Shown: positions 1 through 9,435, counted from the stretch's first letter. The stretch: DNA of 13,722 nucleotides from Halicephalobus mephisto (GCA_009193035.1 SWDT01000195.1:1-13722); one strand, 5' to 3'. Made by a program: numbers and translations. Notes: generated by a model not told the origin, from the letters alone.

Positions 1-530
1 AACATTGTTCATATCATAAAAATTCCATTCAAAATAGTATTTAAGAAAAAAGGGTTTAATTCTTTATTCAGTGATGTCAATTCTATAACCTTATAATGAC
101 ACATTCAAATGTTATTAACTTAATTTTTATACATCAAGCTAAGAACACATTTAATAATCTTAATGTATTTTCCCTAACCTATTTAGCACTATTTTCCCCC
201 TTCTTATCCCCCATAGTTATAGTTTGTCACAGGAAATATCACACCTTGCCATGAGGTTAATCGAGAAGAAATTGATTTTGAATTTTTTCTAAAAGCTTTA
301 TATTGAACAGGAGGTTAATTGGTAAAAAAGCAAAAAATTGATTTTCCTGTATCGCCAAAATTAGCGTTTAATTGTGAAATTTCTAAGATGAATTATCATA
401 ACGATAATCTTTTTGTTCTGAGTCAAATTCCGATACTTATGATGGTTTTATGAGTTCTTCTGACTATGAAACATACTTAAATCAATATATAAAGATCAAT
501 ATATGAACTGCTTCATCAACTAGGAGATAT
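1..530. repeat. Dispersed repeat copy A (partial, window edge)
   Basis: This stretch matches 3689-4228 in the same orientation, with scattered substitutions and small indels; I judge identity above about 90% by eye. The match runs from the first bases to about 530, where the copies diverge just after a shared AGGAGATATTTG. In copy B the same sequence is the inner left part of a TTAA-flanked inverted-repeat transposon, so copy A is probably a second insertion whose outer end lies beyond the window. Copy A keeps extra internal sequence after 530 (a short open stretch at about 531-625) that copy B lacks. No right-hand arm for copy A is visible before the Srx gene. Confidence 0.85.
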
Positions 531-707
531 TTGTCTGCTCTAGGTGATATTTGGGAAGAAGAGATTCTGCAACAACCATCATTAAAGCAGAGGTTTCTTG
601 TAGGACAGATTCCTAGTGTCTTGCAGGTATGGAGACATTCATGAAACGACACCTAATTTGATTTAGTTGGGAAAATATCCAATAAAAATAAAAAAATACA
701 AATAAAG
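531..707. other. Probable interior of repeat copy A; no gene
   Basis: This sequence directly follows the repeat shared with copy B and is absent from copy B. A short open stretch of about 30 codons reads GDIWEEEILQQPSLKQRFLV, and a GT follows CTTGCAG at about 625. It could be a residue of transposase coding sequence, but I cannot place it in a family. Confidence 0.3.
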
Positions 708-874
708 TGGAACCTCTTTAAATGCAACCCAAAGGAATGGGAGAAATGTTGCTTTTACAGAGGAGTTGGTGTTATCGAAGATTTTGCTAGGGGAAAATAC
801 ACCGCTTGGAAATCCACACTAATTGCATTTTGAAAGGATTTGCTCTTATCAAGGATGCATTTAAGGAGGTTCCA
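708..874. mobile_element. MITE-like element with 19-bp terminal inverted repeats
   Basis: The left end, 708-726 (TGGAACCTCTTTAAATGCA), and the inverted right end, 856-874, match at 18 of 19 positions. The 167-bp span has no coding capacity. GTGGAACCTC-type ends resemble those of many Tc1/mariner and pogo-derived miniature elements. I see no clear TA target duplication at the borders, so the family is uncertain. Confidence 0.6.
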
Positions 875-1906
875 TCATCATCCGAAGCATGAAAAGCGAA
901 CCATAGAAAATTGATTTGTCGTCAAGACTGAAGAAGAAATAAAATACTTGTTTATCTTCTTTATCGACATGAATGTTCTTCCATAATTTCGGGAATAAGA
1001 AACACGTAAAAAGTGTAGTTAAGTCAACAACTGTGAATCAATTAAAGTTCAAATAGATCTTCAAAGATCTTACTTTTTTCATTCTGAAAATAACAATAGC
1101 CCAGATTTTGGTAAAAAATTAAAATAACACAAAATACAATTTAAGTCAACAGCAAATCGCTAACAAAAACCGTAATGCTACAAAAATTAAAAATGGATAT
1201 TGTATCCAAACTAGCATGACATTAATTTCTAGAATCTTAAGAATTTCTAAAATTACCGAGTTCTGATGTGAGTATTGAACTCATACTACTGTGCAAATTA
1301 AAAGCAAAAGTTATTATAAAACTGTTTGAGTGCGAATTTCTAGAAATTTTCAGAAATTCTGATGTTGATTTCAAAAGTTCTTATTATATTTTAGTAAGTA
1401 AAAAGTAAATTTTCACTTTTTGAAAAACAGAAAAATAACAATTTAGTTTAGGATAAGAACCTGTAAATCAAATTTAATCACTTATTAGTTCTCCACGGGG
1501 TAGAAGGCGTTCTTGATCAAACATATTCCTTCTGTCAATCCGAGAAAGTTCATTATTATTCATATTACCTCTGTTAGCATACATGACAAGATTTACAATG
1601 TGAAAACAAATAGAGTTTCAAGTTCTCAAATTATACAGGAAGCATGATCTACATCATAATGAAATGTACTCAAGTGACTCAAAACTTCAAAACCAAGACC
1701 AGCTAGTTATAGTGGATCAGACTGAAATATAATATCTTCTATACCATAATCAAAATATTCAAGAAATCTAGACTAAAGATCACATCGAAAAATTCCACAA
1801 TCATCAGACAAAATACAATCAAGTTAACTAGATTAGCTTCAATATTGATATATAGACAAAAATGACACGATATAAATCCTTTTGTAATTATATGGAACAC
1901 TTTGTT
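875..1906. other. Gene-free AT-rich stretch downstream of the Srx gene
   Basis: No ORF or exon set stands out. The region is AT-rich and contains several related TTTCTAGAA/TTCTAGAAATTT palindromic motifs (about 1227-1250 and 1335-1365). It includes the 3' flank of the minus-strand receptor ending at 1907. I see no clear AATAAA for that gene in the 200 bases beyond its stop. Confidence 0.5.
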
Positions 1907-3207
1907 TCAGATATTGACTTTCGCTATGTATCCGTTTTTCAATTTATTCGCTGGAGAAGTATTCTGGCTGATGCTGGAAATGTGAGAAGCCCTCCCGAAG
2001 AACTTATCCTTGAACTCCTTATTGAAACAAACAAAGATCATCGAATTCGCCACCCAGTGCAGAATCAAACACATGGCGATTACAGTAAACCAAGCAAGCT
2101 GATCGGGAGGGACTACTACCGGAAACACTCTGAACGTCACCCACGCTACTACAAAATTCAATAATTAGTTTTAATTTAATATTAAAGCTTACTGAGGACA
2201 AAGAGAGAGCAGAAAGCAAACTGCACGGCATACCGTATCTCCTTTGTTCTCCTAGAAGACAATTGTTGTCCAGTAACCCCGGAAGTATGCATGGTACTCT
2301 TCCGCACGTACACAAAAATCTAGAAGAAACAATTAATTATTGTACAATAAATCAGATTTTACAGTGATGTAGCATAAAATAGAAATGAAAGAGCTGGAGC
2401 CGTTAACCGGAAGATCAACGTAGAAGTTGGCGTAGTTATAACCAGTGTCGATGTAGAAATAACTGTAGACACCGTAATACACATATGCTCTGAAGTAATT
2501 CCTTGAGAAACAAGTTATAATCACTGAACTTACATGCAACAGGGGAGCACAAAGTCCGAGAAGATAGCCAAGAAAAATCCCAACACAATAGACGATACTC
2601 CATAGATGGTTGTCTTCTTTCTGCCGAAGAAGTGAGAGCGCATGGGAAAAATGATCACAATCAATCTGTTCAGGGAAACTACTGGCTGAAGGAACATGTC
2701 AGTGTACCAAAACCAGAGGAAGACCCAGGAAACTAATTTAGCTCCAGTTGAAGTCGGTCCTCCTTCGAAGTAGTCATCCTGCAATGTTTTTATCCTATTA
2801 CTAAAATTTTATAGAAATTCCAGAGTCTTCTGGAATATAGTGCAAATATCTGAGATATTGAAGAGATTTCTAGCATCTAAGTTAAACATCTTAAAATAAC
2901 AGCTGAACTCGAAAGTTCAGTAGATTCATGTGCGGAAAACTATTATTCCCAATTTTCATGTTACCATGAATGTTTCCTACTACAGTACCTGTATTACGCT
3001 TGTTGGACCCAAATAAACAAAACTTATGAATGTTTGAATCGTGTTTCCGAGAATATTGCAAAAAGCCAAGATGTAAACACTGTTGTGAGAGGGATTAAGG
3101 AATCCTTTCTTGTAGAGTGTGTACAGCACGCTGACATTCAATACGAATCCACAGAAAGCAGATACCGTGATCAGCCCTCCACAGAGGATCGAAACCAACG
3201 ATATCAT
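1907..3207 (-). CDS. Srx-type seven-transmembrane chemoreceptor
   Basis: Predicted nematode serpentine receptor of class X (Srg superfamily, Pfam 7TM_GPCR_Srx type), a plasma-membrane GPCR usually found in chemosensory neurons. Exons (minus): 3207-2989, 2778-2534, 2489-2363, 2319-2193 and 2148-1907. All introns are GT-AG with compatible phases, giving 319 aa. Exon 3 could instead begin at 2501, also in frame. Seven hydrophobic segments are visible. Family marks are GFVLN at the end of TM1, SLNRLIVIIFP (residues 108-118) after TM3, the KK pair at 127-128, a Pro-Cys-Cys ending TM4, an RRTKEIR motif before TM6, and a Ser-Met-Ile-Phe stretch near the end of TM7. The frame is open upstream to 3240 but lacks an ATG, so the Met at 3207 is the simplest start. 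No disabling lesion is visible. The ligand is unknown. The gene lies between two copies of a transposon repeat. Confidence 0.85.
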
Positions 3208-3399
3208 TTCTGCACTAATACAGACACAGATAGTAGACAAGTAGAATAATATAAACGGTAGATTGAAAGCTGAATAGAAACTGGGATTTTGGATTGGACA
3301 GTAAAGTTGTGATACTTTGGAACTGAAATGTCCTGAATTATTAAACTTCCCAATTTATACTTTAAAAGGTATCGTTAGTCCTTTGCGAAACTTGTTTTC
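3208..3399. other. 5' flank of the Srx gene
   Basis: About 190 bp separate the chosen Srx start from the left end of the TTAA-flanked transposon, so any proximal promoter must lie here or within the transposon arm. The minus-strand frame stays open for 11 codons upstream of the ATG. I see no defined promoter motif. Confidence 0.4.
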
Positions 3400-3688
3400 T
3401 TAACACACGGAGACTCGGTTGTATCAAATATAGCGTTTTATAGATTTTGGAATTCTGAATCAAATGATATAGAACACTATGATTTAAATTAGATCTAAGG
3501 TATGAAAAATTAAATTGAAATTTTTCGCGCAATCAGGCTCGAAAAGTGATCATAATTTGAATAAAAAGAAACTTGAGAAGATATTTATCCCTTTGTTATA
3601 AAGAACATATAAGACGCTATTATATGATATACTACTCATATTCTTCGATCATTCCCAAGCAAAGATACAGTAGATGATTATGATCCCG

Positions 3689-4228
3689 AACATTGTTCAT
3701 ATTAGAAAATTTCCATTCAAAATAGTATTTAAGAAAAAAGGGTTTAATTCTTTATTCAGTGATGTCAATTCTATAACCTTATAATGACACATTCAAATGT
3801 TTATAACTTAATTTTTATACATCAAGCTAAGAACACATTTAATAATCTTAATGTATTTTTCCCTAACCTATTTAGCACTTTATTTTCCCCTTCTTATCCC
3901 CCATAGTTATAGTTTGTCACAGGGAATTAATCACACCTTGCCATGAGGTTAATCGAGAAGAAATTGATTTTGAATTTTTTCTAAAAGCTTTATATTGAAC
4001 AGGAGGTTAATTGGTAAAAAAGCAAAAAATTGATTTTCCTGTATCGCCAAAATTAGGTTTAATTGTGAAATTTCTAAGATGAATTATCATAACGATAATC
4101 TTTTTGTTCTGAGTCAAATTCCGATACTTATGAGGATGGTTTTATGAGTTCTTCTGGTTATGAAACATACTTAAATCAATATATAAGGATCAATATATGA
4201 ACTGCTTCATCAACTAGGAGATATTTGG
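3689..4228. repeat. Dispersed repeat copy B (direct repeat of 1-530)
   Basis: This is the second copy of the window-start repeat in the same orientation, forming the inner left arm and adjacent interior of the TTAA-flanked element. With copy A it brackets the Srx gene in a direct-repeat arrangement about 3.7 kb apart. Differences are single substitutions and short indels, for example around 3797, 3858 and 3926. Similarity stops after AGGAGATATTTG at about 4228. Confidence 0.85.
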
Positions 4229-4438
4229 AAAGACAAAAAACAAAATTTTCATTGACAAATTCGTGAAGCATTTGTTTCTAATGTCAGAAATGTAGATGAC
4301 TGCTCCATAAAAAATGACTATTTTTAAACCTTTTAGAAGGTATTTTGAATGAATGAGCTATTATATAGTTTAATTATTCTAGCAAGATAAATTTTCGGAA
4401 TTTTGGTAAAGAGTAATATTTGAATCGAAGAAATATCT

Positions 4439-4754
4439 AAGACGCGAAAACATGCACATATTGGACTTTCATCTGGCCGATGTGATATGTGCAGTGATAC
4501 TGCTGGGCTATTAGTGCATACTGTTTGTAATAAATGCAACTAATTCATCCTTTCAAGCCACTGTTCCGGAACATTTCCAGGTTTGGTCTGTAAAGAATGC
4601 CAGCATATTTGCAAACGAAAACGAGAAACTTTTAAGTATAGACTAGGTATGACCGTAAACTTGGAAAATGGTAACTATGGAATTAGAAAGAGAAAAAATA
4701 AGATGTTAAATAGATTAGGGAAAAATACACTCAAATTATCAAATATGTGTTTTA
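4439..4754 (+). pseudogene. Cysteine-rich transposase C-terminal remnant
   Basis: One plus-strand frame reads a zinc-binding-like stretch: GRCDMC, then VCNKC about 15 residues later, an in-frame TAA at about 4540, a His-Cys, then VCKECQHIC and a basic tail (KRKRE) ending at about 4754. Paired CxxC motifs followed by a basic tail recall the C-terminal cysteine-rich domain of piggyBac transposases, which agrees with the TTAA ends of the host element. Spacing is not a perfect match, and no DDD catalytic core is recognisable upstream. It is clearly dead: an internal stop and no start. It could be another zinc-finger type; the family assignment is an inference. Confidence 0.4.
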
Positions 4755-5181
4755 GCTAGATGTATAAAAATGAAATTATAAACATAGAGTTTTCATTATA
4801 AGATTATAGAATTGACATTGTTGAATAACACCTTATGCGCTCTTTCCTGAATACTACTTTGAATGGAAATTTTCTAATATGAACGATGTTGAGGGTCATA
4901 TGGCTACCTACTGTATCTTTGCTTGGGAATGATCGAAGAATATGAGTAGTATATCATATAATAGCGTCTTATATGTTCTTTATAACAAAGGGATAAATAT
5001 CTTCTCAAGTTTCTTTTTATTAAAATTATGATCACTTTTCGAGTCTGATTGCGCAAAAAATTTCAATTTAATTTTTCATATCTTAGATCTAATTTAAATC
5101 ATAGTGTTCTATATCATTTGATTCAGAATTCCAAAATCTATAAAACGCTATATTTGATATAACCGAGTCTCCGTGTGTTAA

Positions 5182-5486
5182 ATCATTTTTTTCAAATTTA
5201 AGAGTTTTATATTTCCTATGACAAAAATACAGGTTAGCAACAATTTAGTTTTTAAAATTCGACTTCTAATAATTGGCACATTAAGCGTAACGGATAATAA
5301 GTAGTTTGTTCTTCTGCAATTTTTCTAGAAACTATTATCTCTCGTAAGTTTACTGTACCAAAAGTCGTTTCATTGAGCTTGTTATTATTTGTGAATTATC
5401 CGTGCTTGTACCAATATTTGAATAAAAATTAACCGTAGTTTTTAGTGTCGGACTTTTCGAATTAGCTAGCTCTCCAGGTTGCAGAA
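5182..5486. promoter_or_regulatory. 5' flank of the Srv-like gene
   Basis: About 300 bp of unique AT-rich sequence lie between the transposon end and the Srv-like start codon, presumably including the promoter. No defined motif is visible. The sequence GGTTGCAG ends two bases before the ATG at 5487 and could act as a splice-leader trans-splice acceptor, although it is a weak match to TTTTCAG. Confidence 0.35.
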
Positions 5487-6657
5487 ATGGCTGTGGACTA
5501 CTCCCTCGATACCTTTCTTTGGATAATTGAAGGGATTTTCGGAACTGTTCATATTCTGATGCTTATCTTTCTTATTCAGAAAAGGCTGAAGAAGACGAAA
5601 GTCTACATGTCTCCATTCTACACCATCTTCATTTGGATCAATATTTGTGATATCATATATATCATAACCGTAAGTAGATTATTTCTGTAATTACGTATCA
5701 CATGACGAACACTTCGAGTGATTTGTATTACTTTTACACGTTCATTTCAGAATGACATAGGAGATAAACTAGCTAAATACCCCTCCCTCAGATCTTTTTA
5801 CACAGCTGATTCTTATTTCCCAACTGGATATTATGCTCTTGCAACTTACGTATCAACTCTCGAGATTTGTGGTCATACAATCCTCTCCATCAATAGATAT
5901 TGTGTCATCAAGAACGTTCAGATAAATAAATCAGGATGGTCACGACGAGTAAAGTGGTTTTTCTACATCTTGTTGTTTCTTGCACCGATGCCAAACGGGG
6001 CATTTCGGTTGTTCATGCCAGCTAGCTATACCTATACGGAAGAAGGAAATCATTTCCTTTACTACCTTAATCCGGTAGTGACTAAGGTATCTTGTTCTTG
6101 ATCACCCTGATTGAGTAACTACTTTTTCAGATAAGTACTTATGTTAATTTGGGGTACTACACCGTGAACTTTTTTGTTTCCTTGGTTCCTACAGTATTAT
6201 CCATTAAAAATCTCCGACAGTTAAAGAAATCCAACTATCAAGTGACTGTTGCAGAGAAACATGAGCTCAAGTTGATTAGTGAGTCTAGTTTTTCCAAAAT
6301 TATCTAATGCTGTTTTTAGTACATGCAATCTGCATGTTTGTACTTCTATCGGGAAGGTTTTGTTGCCTAATAATCAGTATAATAGCTTCGTATACGAAGT
6401 CTGTCAATGCTGTTATGATATCTCGATTCCTCTTTGCCATCATCGTCAGTTTCTACGCTTTGATCAGTAGTCTTATGTTGTTGATCATCAGCACTAAAGT
6501 CAGATTTGACTTTCTTCAGTTTTATGGACTACAGTTTGTGACTTGTAATCAGAAATCAGTTGCTACTGTTGAGGTCATAAGACAAACTACTGTAGGTACA
6601 GCTTTAACAATAATATTGACTAATCTTTATTCTACTTTAGTAAAGATAAAAGGTTAG
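5487..6657 (+). CDS. Srv-like seven-transmembrane chemoreceptor
   Basis: Predicted nematode chemosensory GPCR of the Srg superfamily; it looks most like class V (Srv), with Srg, Sru or Srt as alternatives. Exons: 5487-5669, 5751-6086, 6131-6278 and 6320-6657. Introns are GT-AG (81, 44 and 41 bp, acceptors ATTTCAG, TTTTCAG and TTTTTAG) and phases match, giving 334 aa. TM1 is about residues 9-30 and TM2 about 42-60. TM3 ends in HTILSINRYCV (residues 103-113), the DRY-equivalent region. TM4 follows at WFFYILLFL, TM5 at YYTVNFFVSLVPTVLSI, and TM6 and TM7 are in the last exon. The roughly 55-residue C-terminal tail after TM7 is long and partly hydrophobic, so the true 3' end may be spliced differently. 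No disabling lesion is seen. An AATAAA lies at 6908-6913. Confidence 0.82.
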
Positions 6658-7651
6658 ACTATCGTGAAATGTGAATCTGGTTCCACGTGAGATCTTCCGA
6701 ACACCATAAAAGCCCGTTTACTCTTGAGGGCAAGTCAAGTGAGGCTTAAACTCTTAATATTTAAGGAAGCCACCAAATCCCTCTACCCCCTTGTGGCAGA
6801 TACTACCAAGTTCTCTTGTGTTTTATTATTGCATTTATTCCTCGTATTGGTCTATTATTTCCCTAAGTATAAGTTATTTGTGTTGTACTGTAACCTTACT
6901 ATGTTATAATAAAGAAACATTTTCTTCTTATCTAGGAATTAAAATTGCATAGACTACGTCAAAGTCCATGACACGTACAATCTACTCTGTATTAGCTATA
7001 TATTATATGTTCAATTCTGACAAAGCTCCGCAAAAATTTAAAAACTAATGAAAGTCCAAGTTTAAATTATTACTGTCAATAGCGTAAGCATCGATGCCGA
7101 TTGACGAAGGAATTCTAAGAATTCCTCATAATAACTTCCCGATCGCCATGACTGCGTCAATATTATTTGTATTGTTTTTTATCTATTCTAACTACGCTTA
7201 TAATTCTGAATCCTTGGAATCAGTTGTGAGAAAAGAAGCATCTCTCTTCAATCAGACAGCATGAATCGAACGGTACCCACGGAACTATTCTCTCTATAAA
7301 ATACGAAATTCGGAAGCCTGGAGGAGATTCGATTCTTCGACGACCCGAGGCCCGTTTATAGCTTATAGTATATCCCTTGTATTGATTGTATTACAGTTTT
7401 TGTAATATCAATTACGAATTGGTATAATTATTAAAGTTTGAGGTACATCCAATAAACTGCTTACAACTCTCATAACATACACATCCCCGATTGTCCGCAC
7501 AAGAAAGTCCGAATACAGATCGATTGCAAGGGATTTTTAAAACCATAATAATTAAAAATTCTTGAAGTTTCTAGAAAATTTTAAATCTCCTCAGAAATAT
7601 TTCGTAATAATTCTCAATTTTAATATTAAAGTTAATCTGTCTTCTTTCCAG
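6658..7651. other. Gene-free stretch between the Srv-like gene and the HAD pseudogene
   Basis: No exon resembling the missing N-terminal half of the HAD phosphatase is visible. Two stretches combine a TATA-like box with a downstream AATAAA: CATAAAAG near 6708 with AATAAA at 6908, and TATAAAAT at 7295 with AATAAA at 7451. That arrangement recalls solo LTRs, but I could not find matching target duplications. The rest is AT-rich and unassigned. Confidence 0.35.
6908..6913 (+). terminator. Candidate polyadenylation signal for the Srv-like gene
   Basis: A canonical AATAAA lies about 250 bp after the Srv-like stop codon, on the same strand. Such a 3' UTR is plausible for nematodes. The hexamer could instead belong to a degenerate LTR-like stretch starting near 6690. 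Confidence 0.45.
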
Positions 7652-8222
7652 CAGTGAGACCTGAATTCGACGGATATGACTTCAATGATCCCAACTGTGT
7701 GGTTGTTGGAGATGCTGAGCACAACTTTACTTACAGTAACCTGAACAACGCTTTCTGGTTGTTACATGAAAGACTTGATTCTCTATTGCTGTCACTAGGA
7801 ACAGGGAAATTTTACCAACGGAATGATGGACTTTGTTTCGATGTTGGGACCTACACGATGGCTCTGATCTACGCCACTGGCTGTAATCACATCGAGATGG
7901 AGAAACCCACTGAGGAGTACTTCTTGGGGGCTGTTAAATTCCTGGGATTGAAGTCAGAAGAGGTTAGTTATTCATAAAAGTACAATTTTATAAAAATCTA
8001 ATTCCCAGGTCACCATGGTCGGGGATGACATTGTTTCCGACGTCAGAGGGGCCCACAAACTCGGCATCCGTGGAGTCCAAGTATGAACTGGCAAGTTTCA
8101 GTGAGTTTTTAAAAGAAATTTCCATAATTTAGTTTTATATTGCTTTATTTAGATCATCTTGGGGAAATCACCCAACAGTTAAACCTGATCTTATTGTTGT
8201 AGGCATAAAGATTGGAGTTTAA
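7652..8222 (+). pseudogene. 5'-truncated HAD phosphatase (HDHD2/LHPP-like) pseudogene
   Basis: C-terminal half of a HAD-superfamily phosphatase of the HDHD2/LHPP/4-nitrophenylphosphatase type. Exons: 7652-7962 (after TTCTTTCCAG), 8009-8100 and 8153 onward; introns are GT-AG and phases fit. Visible motifs are VRPEFDGYDFNDPN at the domain start, motif III lysine in EKPTEEYF, the motif IV acidic loop VGDDIVSD, and a conserved HPTVKPDLIV near the C-terminus. Motif I (DxD nucleophile) and motif II should lie upstream and are absent, so roughly the N-terminal half is missing. In exon 2 an in-frame TGA (8084-8086) sits where the family usually has Arg before TGKF, consistent with a CGA-to-TGA change; downstream codons continue in frame. 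After PDLIV the sequence loses similarity and stops at 8220. Probably a dead duplicate. Confidence 0.85.
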
Positions 8223-8503
8223 CCGGAAACGGCCTAGAGAGAATGCTCACAGCTCCGCCCAGTCAGCCGACGTCTGGGAGATGAGACTAAAGTGTTAGAG
8301 AGTTAGTCTTTGAGATTCAATTCTAACCTGGTCCGAGTTTGATTTTGGTTAAACAAGGACCTGCCCTCTCTTCGTTCTATGCTTATGTTGAGGTAAACAA
8401 GCTTAATTGCTAATAGTAGGAATCAACAGTTTTCTGCTCAATCATAGAACTCCAAGGTGTCACACTATCGACATCCAACCAATAACACCCTTTACTACAT
8501 GAC
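8223..8503. other. Unassigned stretch between two pseudogenes
   Basis: The region contains no convincing exon on either strand. The GDSGGP-bearing C-terminal exon expected for the protease fragment at 8504-8757 (minus) is not found here. I see no structured RNA. Confidence 0.4.
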
Positions 8504-8757
8504 CTATACTACAGTCATATTAGCAGTAATTTCCAGGTCGAAACCCCATCCGGCCGTTAGGAATACTTCATTGGTAGAAATACTACCGTAGTCTTTATGC
8601 AGACAGATTGGAGATTCGTCTGGACCGAAAGTAATTAAATCCTTCAATTGAACGAGAGCAACATTGTTCATGGAAGAATCTGAGAAGTTCTCATGTCTGT
8701 GGATTTGAGAAATTTCAAAAGTTTGTAGATGTTCACGATCGATTTCGCCGAATTGGA
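8504..8757 (-). pseudogene. S1-family serine protease fragment (single exon)
   Basis: One exon of a chymotrypsin-fold (S1A) protease. It opens after a clear acceptor (GCATTTTTAG, minus strand) and stays open for about 83 codons to a TAG at 8506-8504. The frame contains ISQIHRHENFSDSSMNNVAL, which matches the family block around the catalytic aspartate (usually NDIAL), followed by SPICLHKDYG and LTAGWG, the usual ICLP and GWG landmarks. The catalytic Asp position is Asn (AAT). No exon with the TAAHC histidine or the GDSGGP serine can be found on either side. It is therefore probably an isolated, inactive fragment, or part of a non-catalytic homologue whose other exons have diverged beyond recognition. 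Confidence 0.7.
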
Positions 8758-9435
8758 CTAAAAATGCAATCAGTTAATTTTCTTTAATTTTATTAATTTA
8801 TAGTTAATTTTGGATATAAAATATCAAATTTATAGTTTTTAGATGATAAAATAACATTTGCGGATTCAAAAATTATGAAAAAGTGTTTATATGAGATTTT
8901 CAGCACTTGTATCAGTTCCGGGTCTGATGGAAATTTTATGCAAGTCTGTTTTCCATGTATTTCGAAATCTACAAACATTGATTCGCTGTTTTCGAACTGT
9001 GAACTTGTTGTTTGTGTACATCCACGATTTAGGCAACTTCACAATTGCTCAATTGACAGATAACAATATTGTACAATATTAAGAGTAGTATATAATAGGT
9101 GTTTCTAGGACAACCGAAATTTCCCCCACCACCCGCCGAAGCCCAAGTGCTAAAAAAGCCTCAATTTATCGATATTTTTACACAAAATCATACAGTTTTG
9201 AAAACTGTCCTCCCTCATCAGATATAGGACAACCCGAAATCCCCATCACCCATTATCGTGATTAAAGTGGGCATAGAATAGCTGAATTAACCTTTTATTC
9301 TTATATTTGACTTTTAAAAACACTTTATTGCTTAACATAACTAGACTTCTTGTGAGATCACTGATGGGCCGCCGCAAAACTATGAATCTGGTTAACTTTC
9401 GGTGTCCGATTGTCCTAAACATTGTCGCATCAATC
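8758..9435. other. Gene-free stretch with palindromes and a local repeat; 3' end of the protease-like gene
   Basis: The stretch holds a perfect 16-bp palindrome (9065-9080, AATATTGTACAATATT), an 8-bp inverted pair around 9192-9208, and two imperfect direct copies of AGGACAACCGAAAT at 9107 and 9226. No upstream exon for the 8504-8757 protease fragment is convincing. The minus-strand gene ending at 9436 has an AATAAA at 9329-9324. Confidence 0.45.
9324..9329 (-). terminator. Polyadenylation signal for the coiled-coil/trypsin-like gene
   Basis: An AATAAA on the minus strand lies 107 bases beyond the TGA at 9438-9436. Position and strand fit the 3' end of the adjacent protease-like gene. Confidence 0.5.

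Larger units (their letters stand above)
3400..5181. mobile_element. Decayed TTAA-flanked DNA transposon with long inverted repeats (piggyBac-like?)
   Basis: Both ends read TTAACACACGGAGACTCGGT (3400-3419, and inverted ending at 5181), and sequence outside the TTAA diverges at once. The arms extend inward about 515 bp (3400-3915 against 4668-5181). The outer 280 bp or so are nearly identical, while the inner part is clearly more diverged. TTAA at both borders fits piggyBac-type target duplication, although a TA duplication (Tc1/mariner-type) fits the same bases. Arms this long are not typical of classical piggyBac elements. The interior carries a cysteine-rich coding remnant at 4439-4754. The element lies between the two receptor genes. 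Confidence 0.75.

Noticed and set aside
1862..2164. 100-codon plus-strand open frame.
   Set aside because: It is antisense to the last exon of the Srx gene, which has family-specific sequence and splice sites.
2980..3240. Srx start at 3240.
   Set aside because: The codon at 3240 is TTG, not ATG; the first in-frame ATG is at 3207 and still leaves a complete TM1.
6386..6399. Perfect palindrome CTTCGTATACGAAG resembling half of a loxP site.
   Set aside because: It lies in the open frame of the Srv-like last exon, lacks the loxP spacer and outer bases, and is best explained as chance codon sequence.
6724..6909. 61-codon plus-strand open frame after the Srv-like gene.
   Set aside because: It lacks an ATG, lies in the likely 3' UTR or a possible LTR, and is only generically hydrophobic.
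8793..9082. Several short open frames on both strands proposed as upstream exons of the protease fragment.
   Set aside because: None contains a TAAHC-like block or consistent splice phases.
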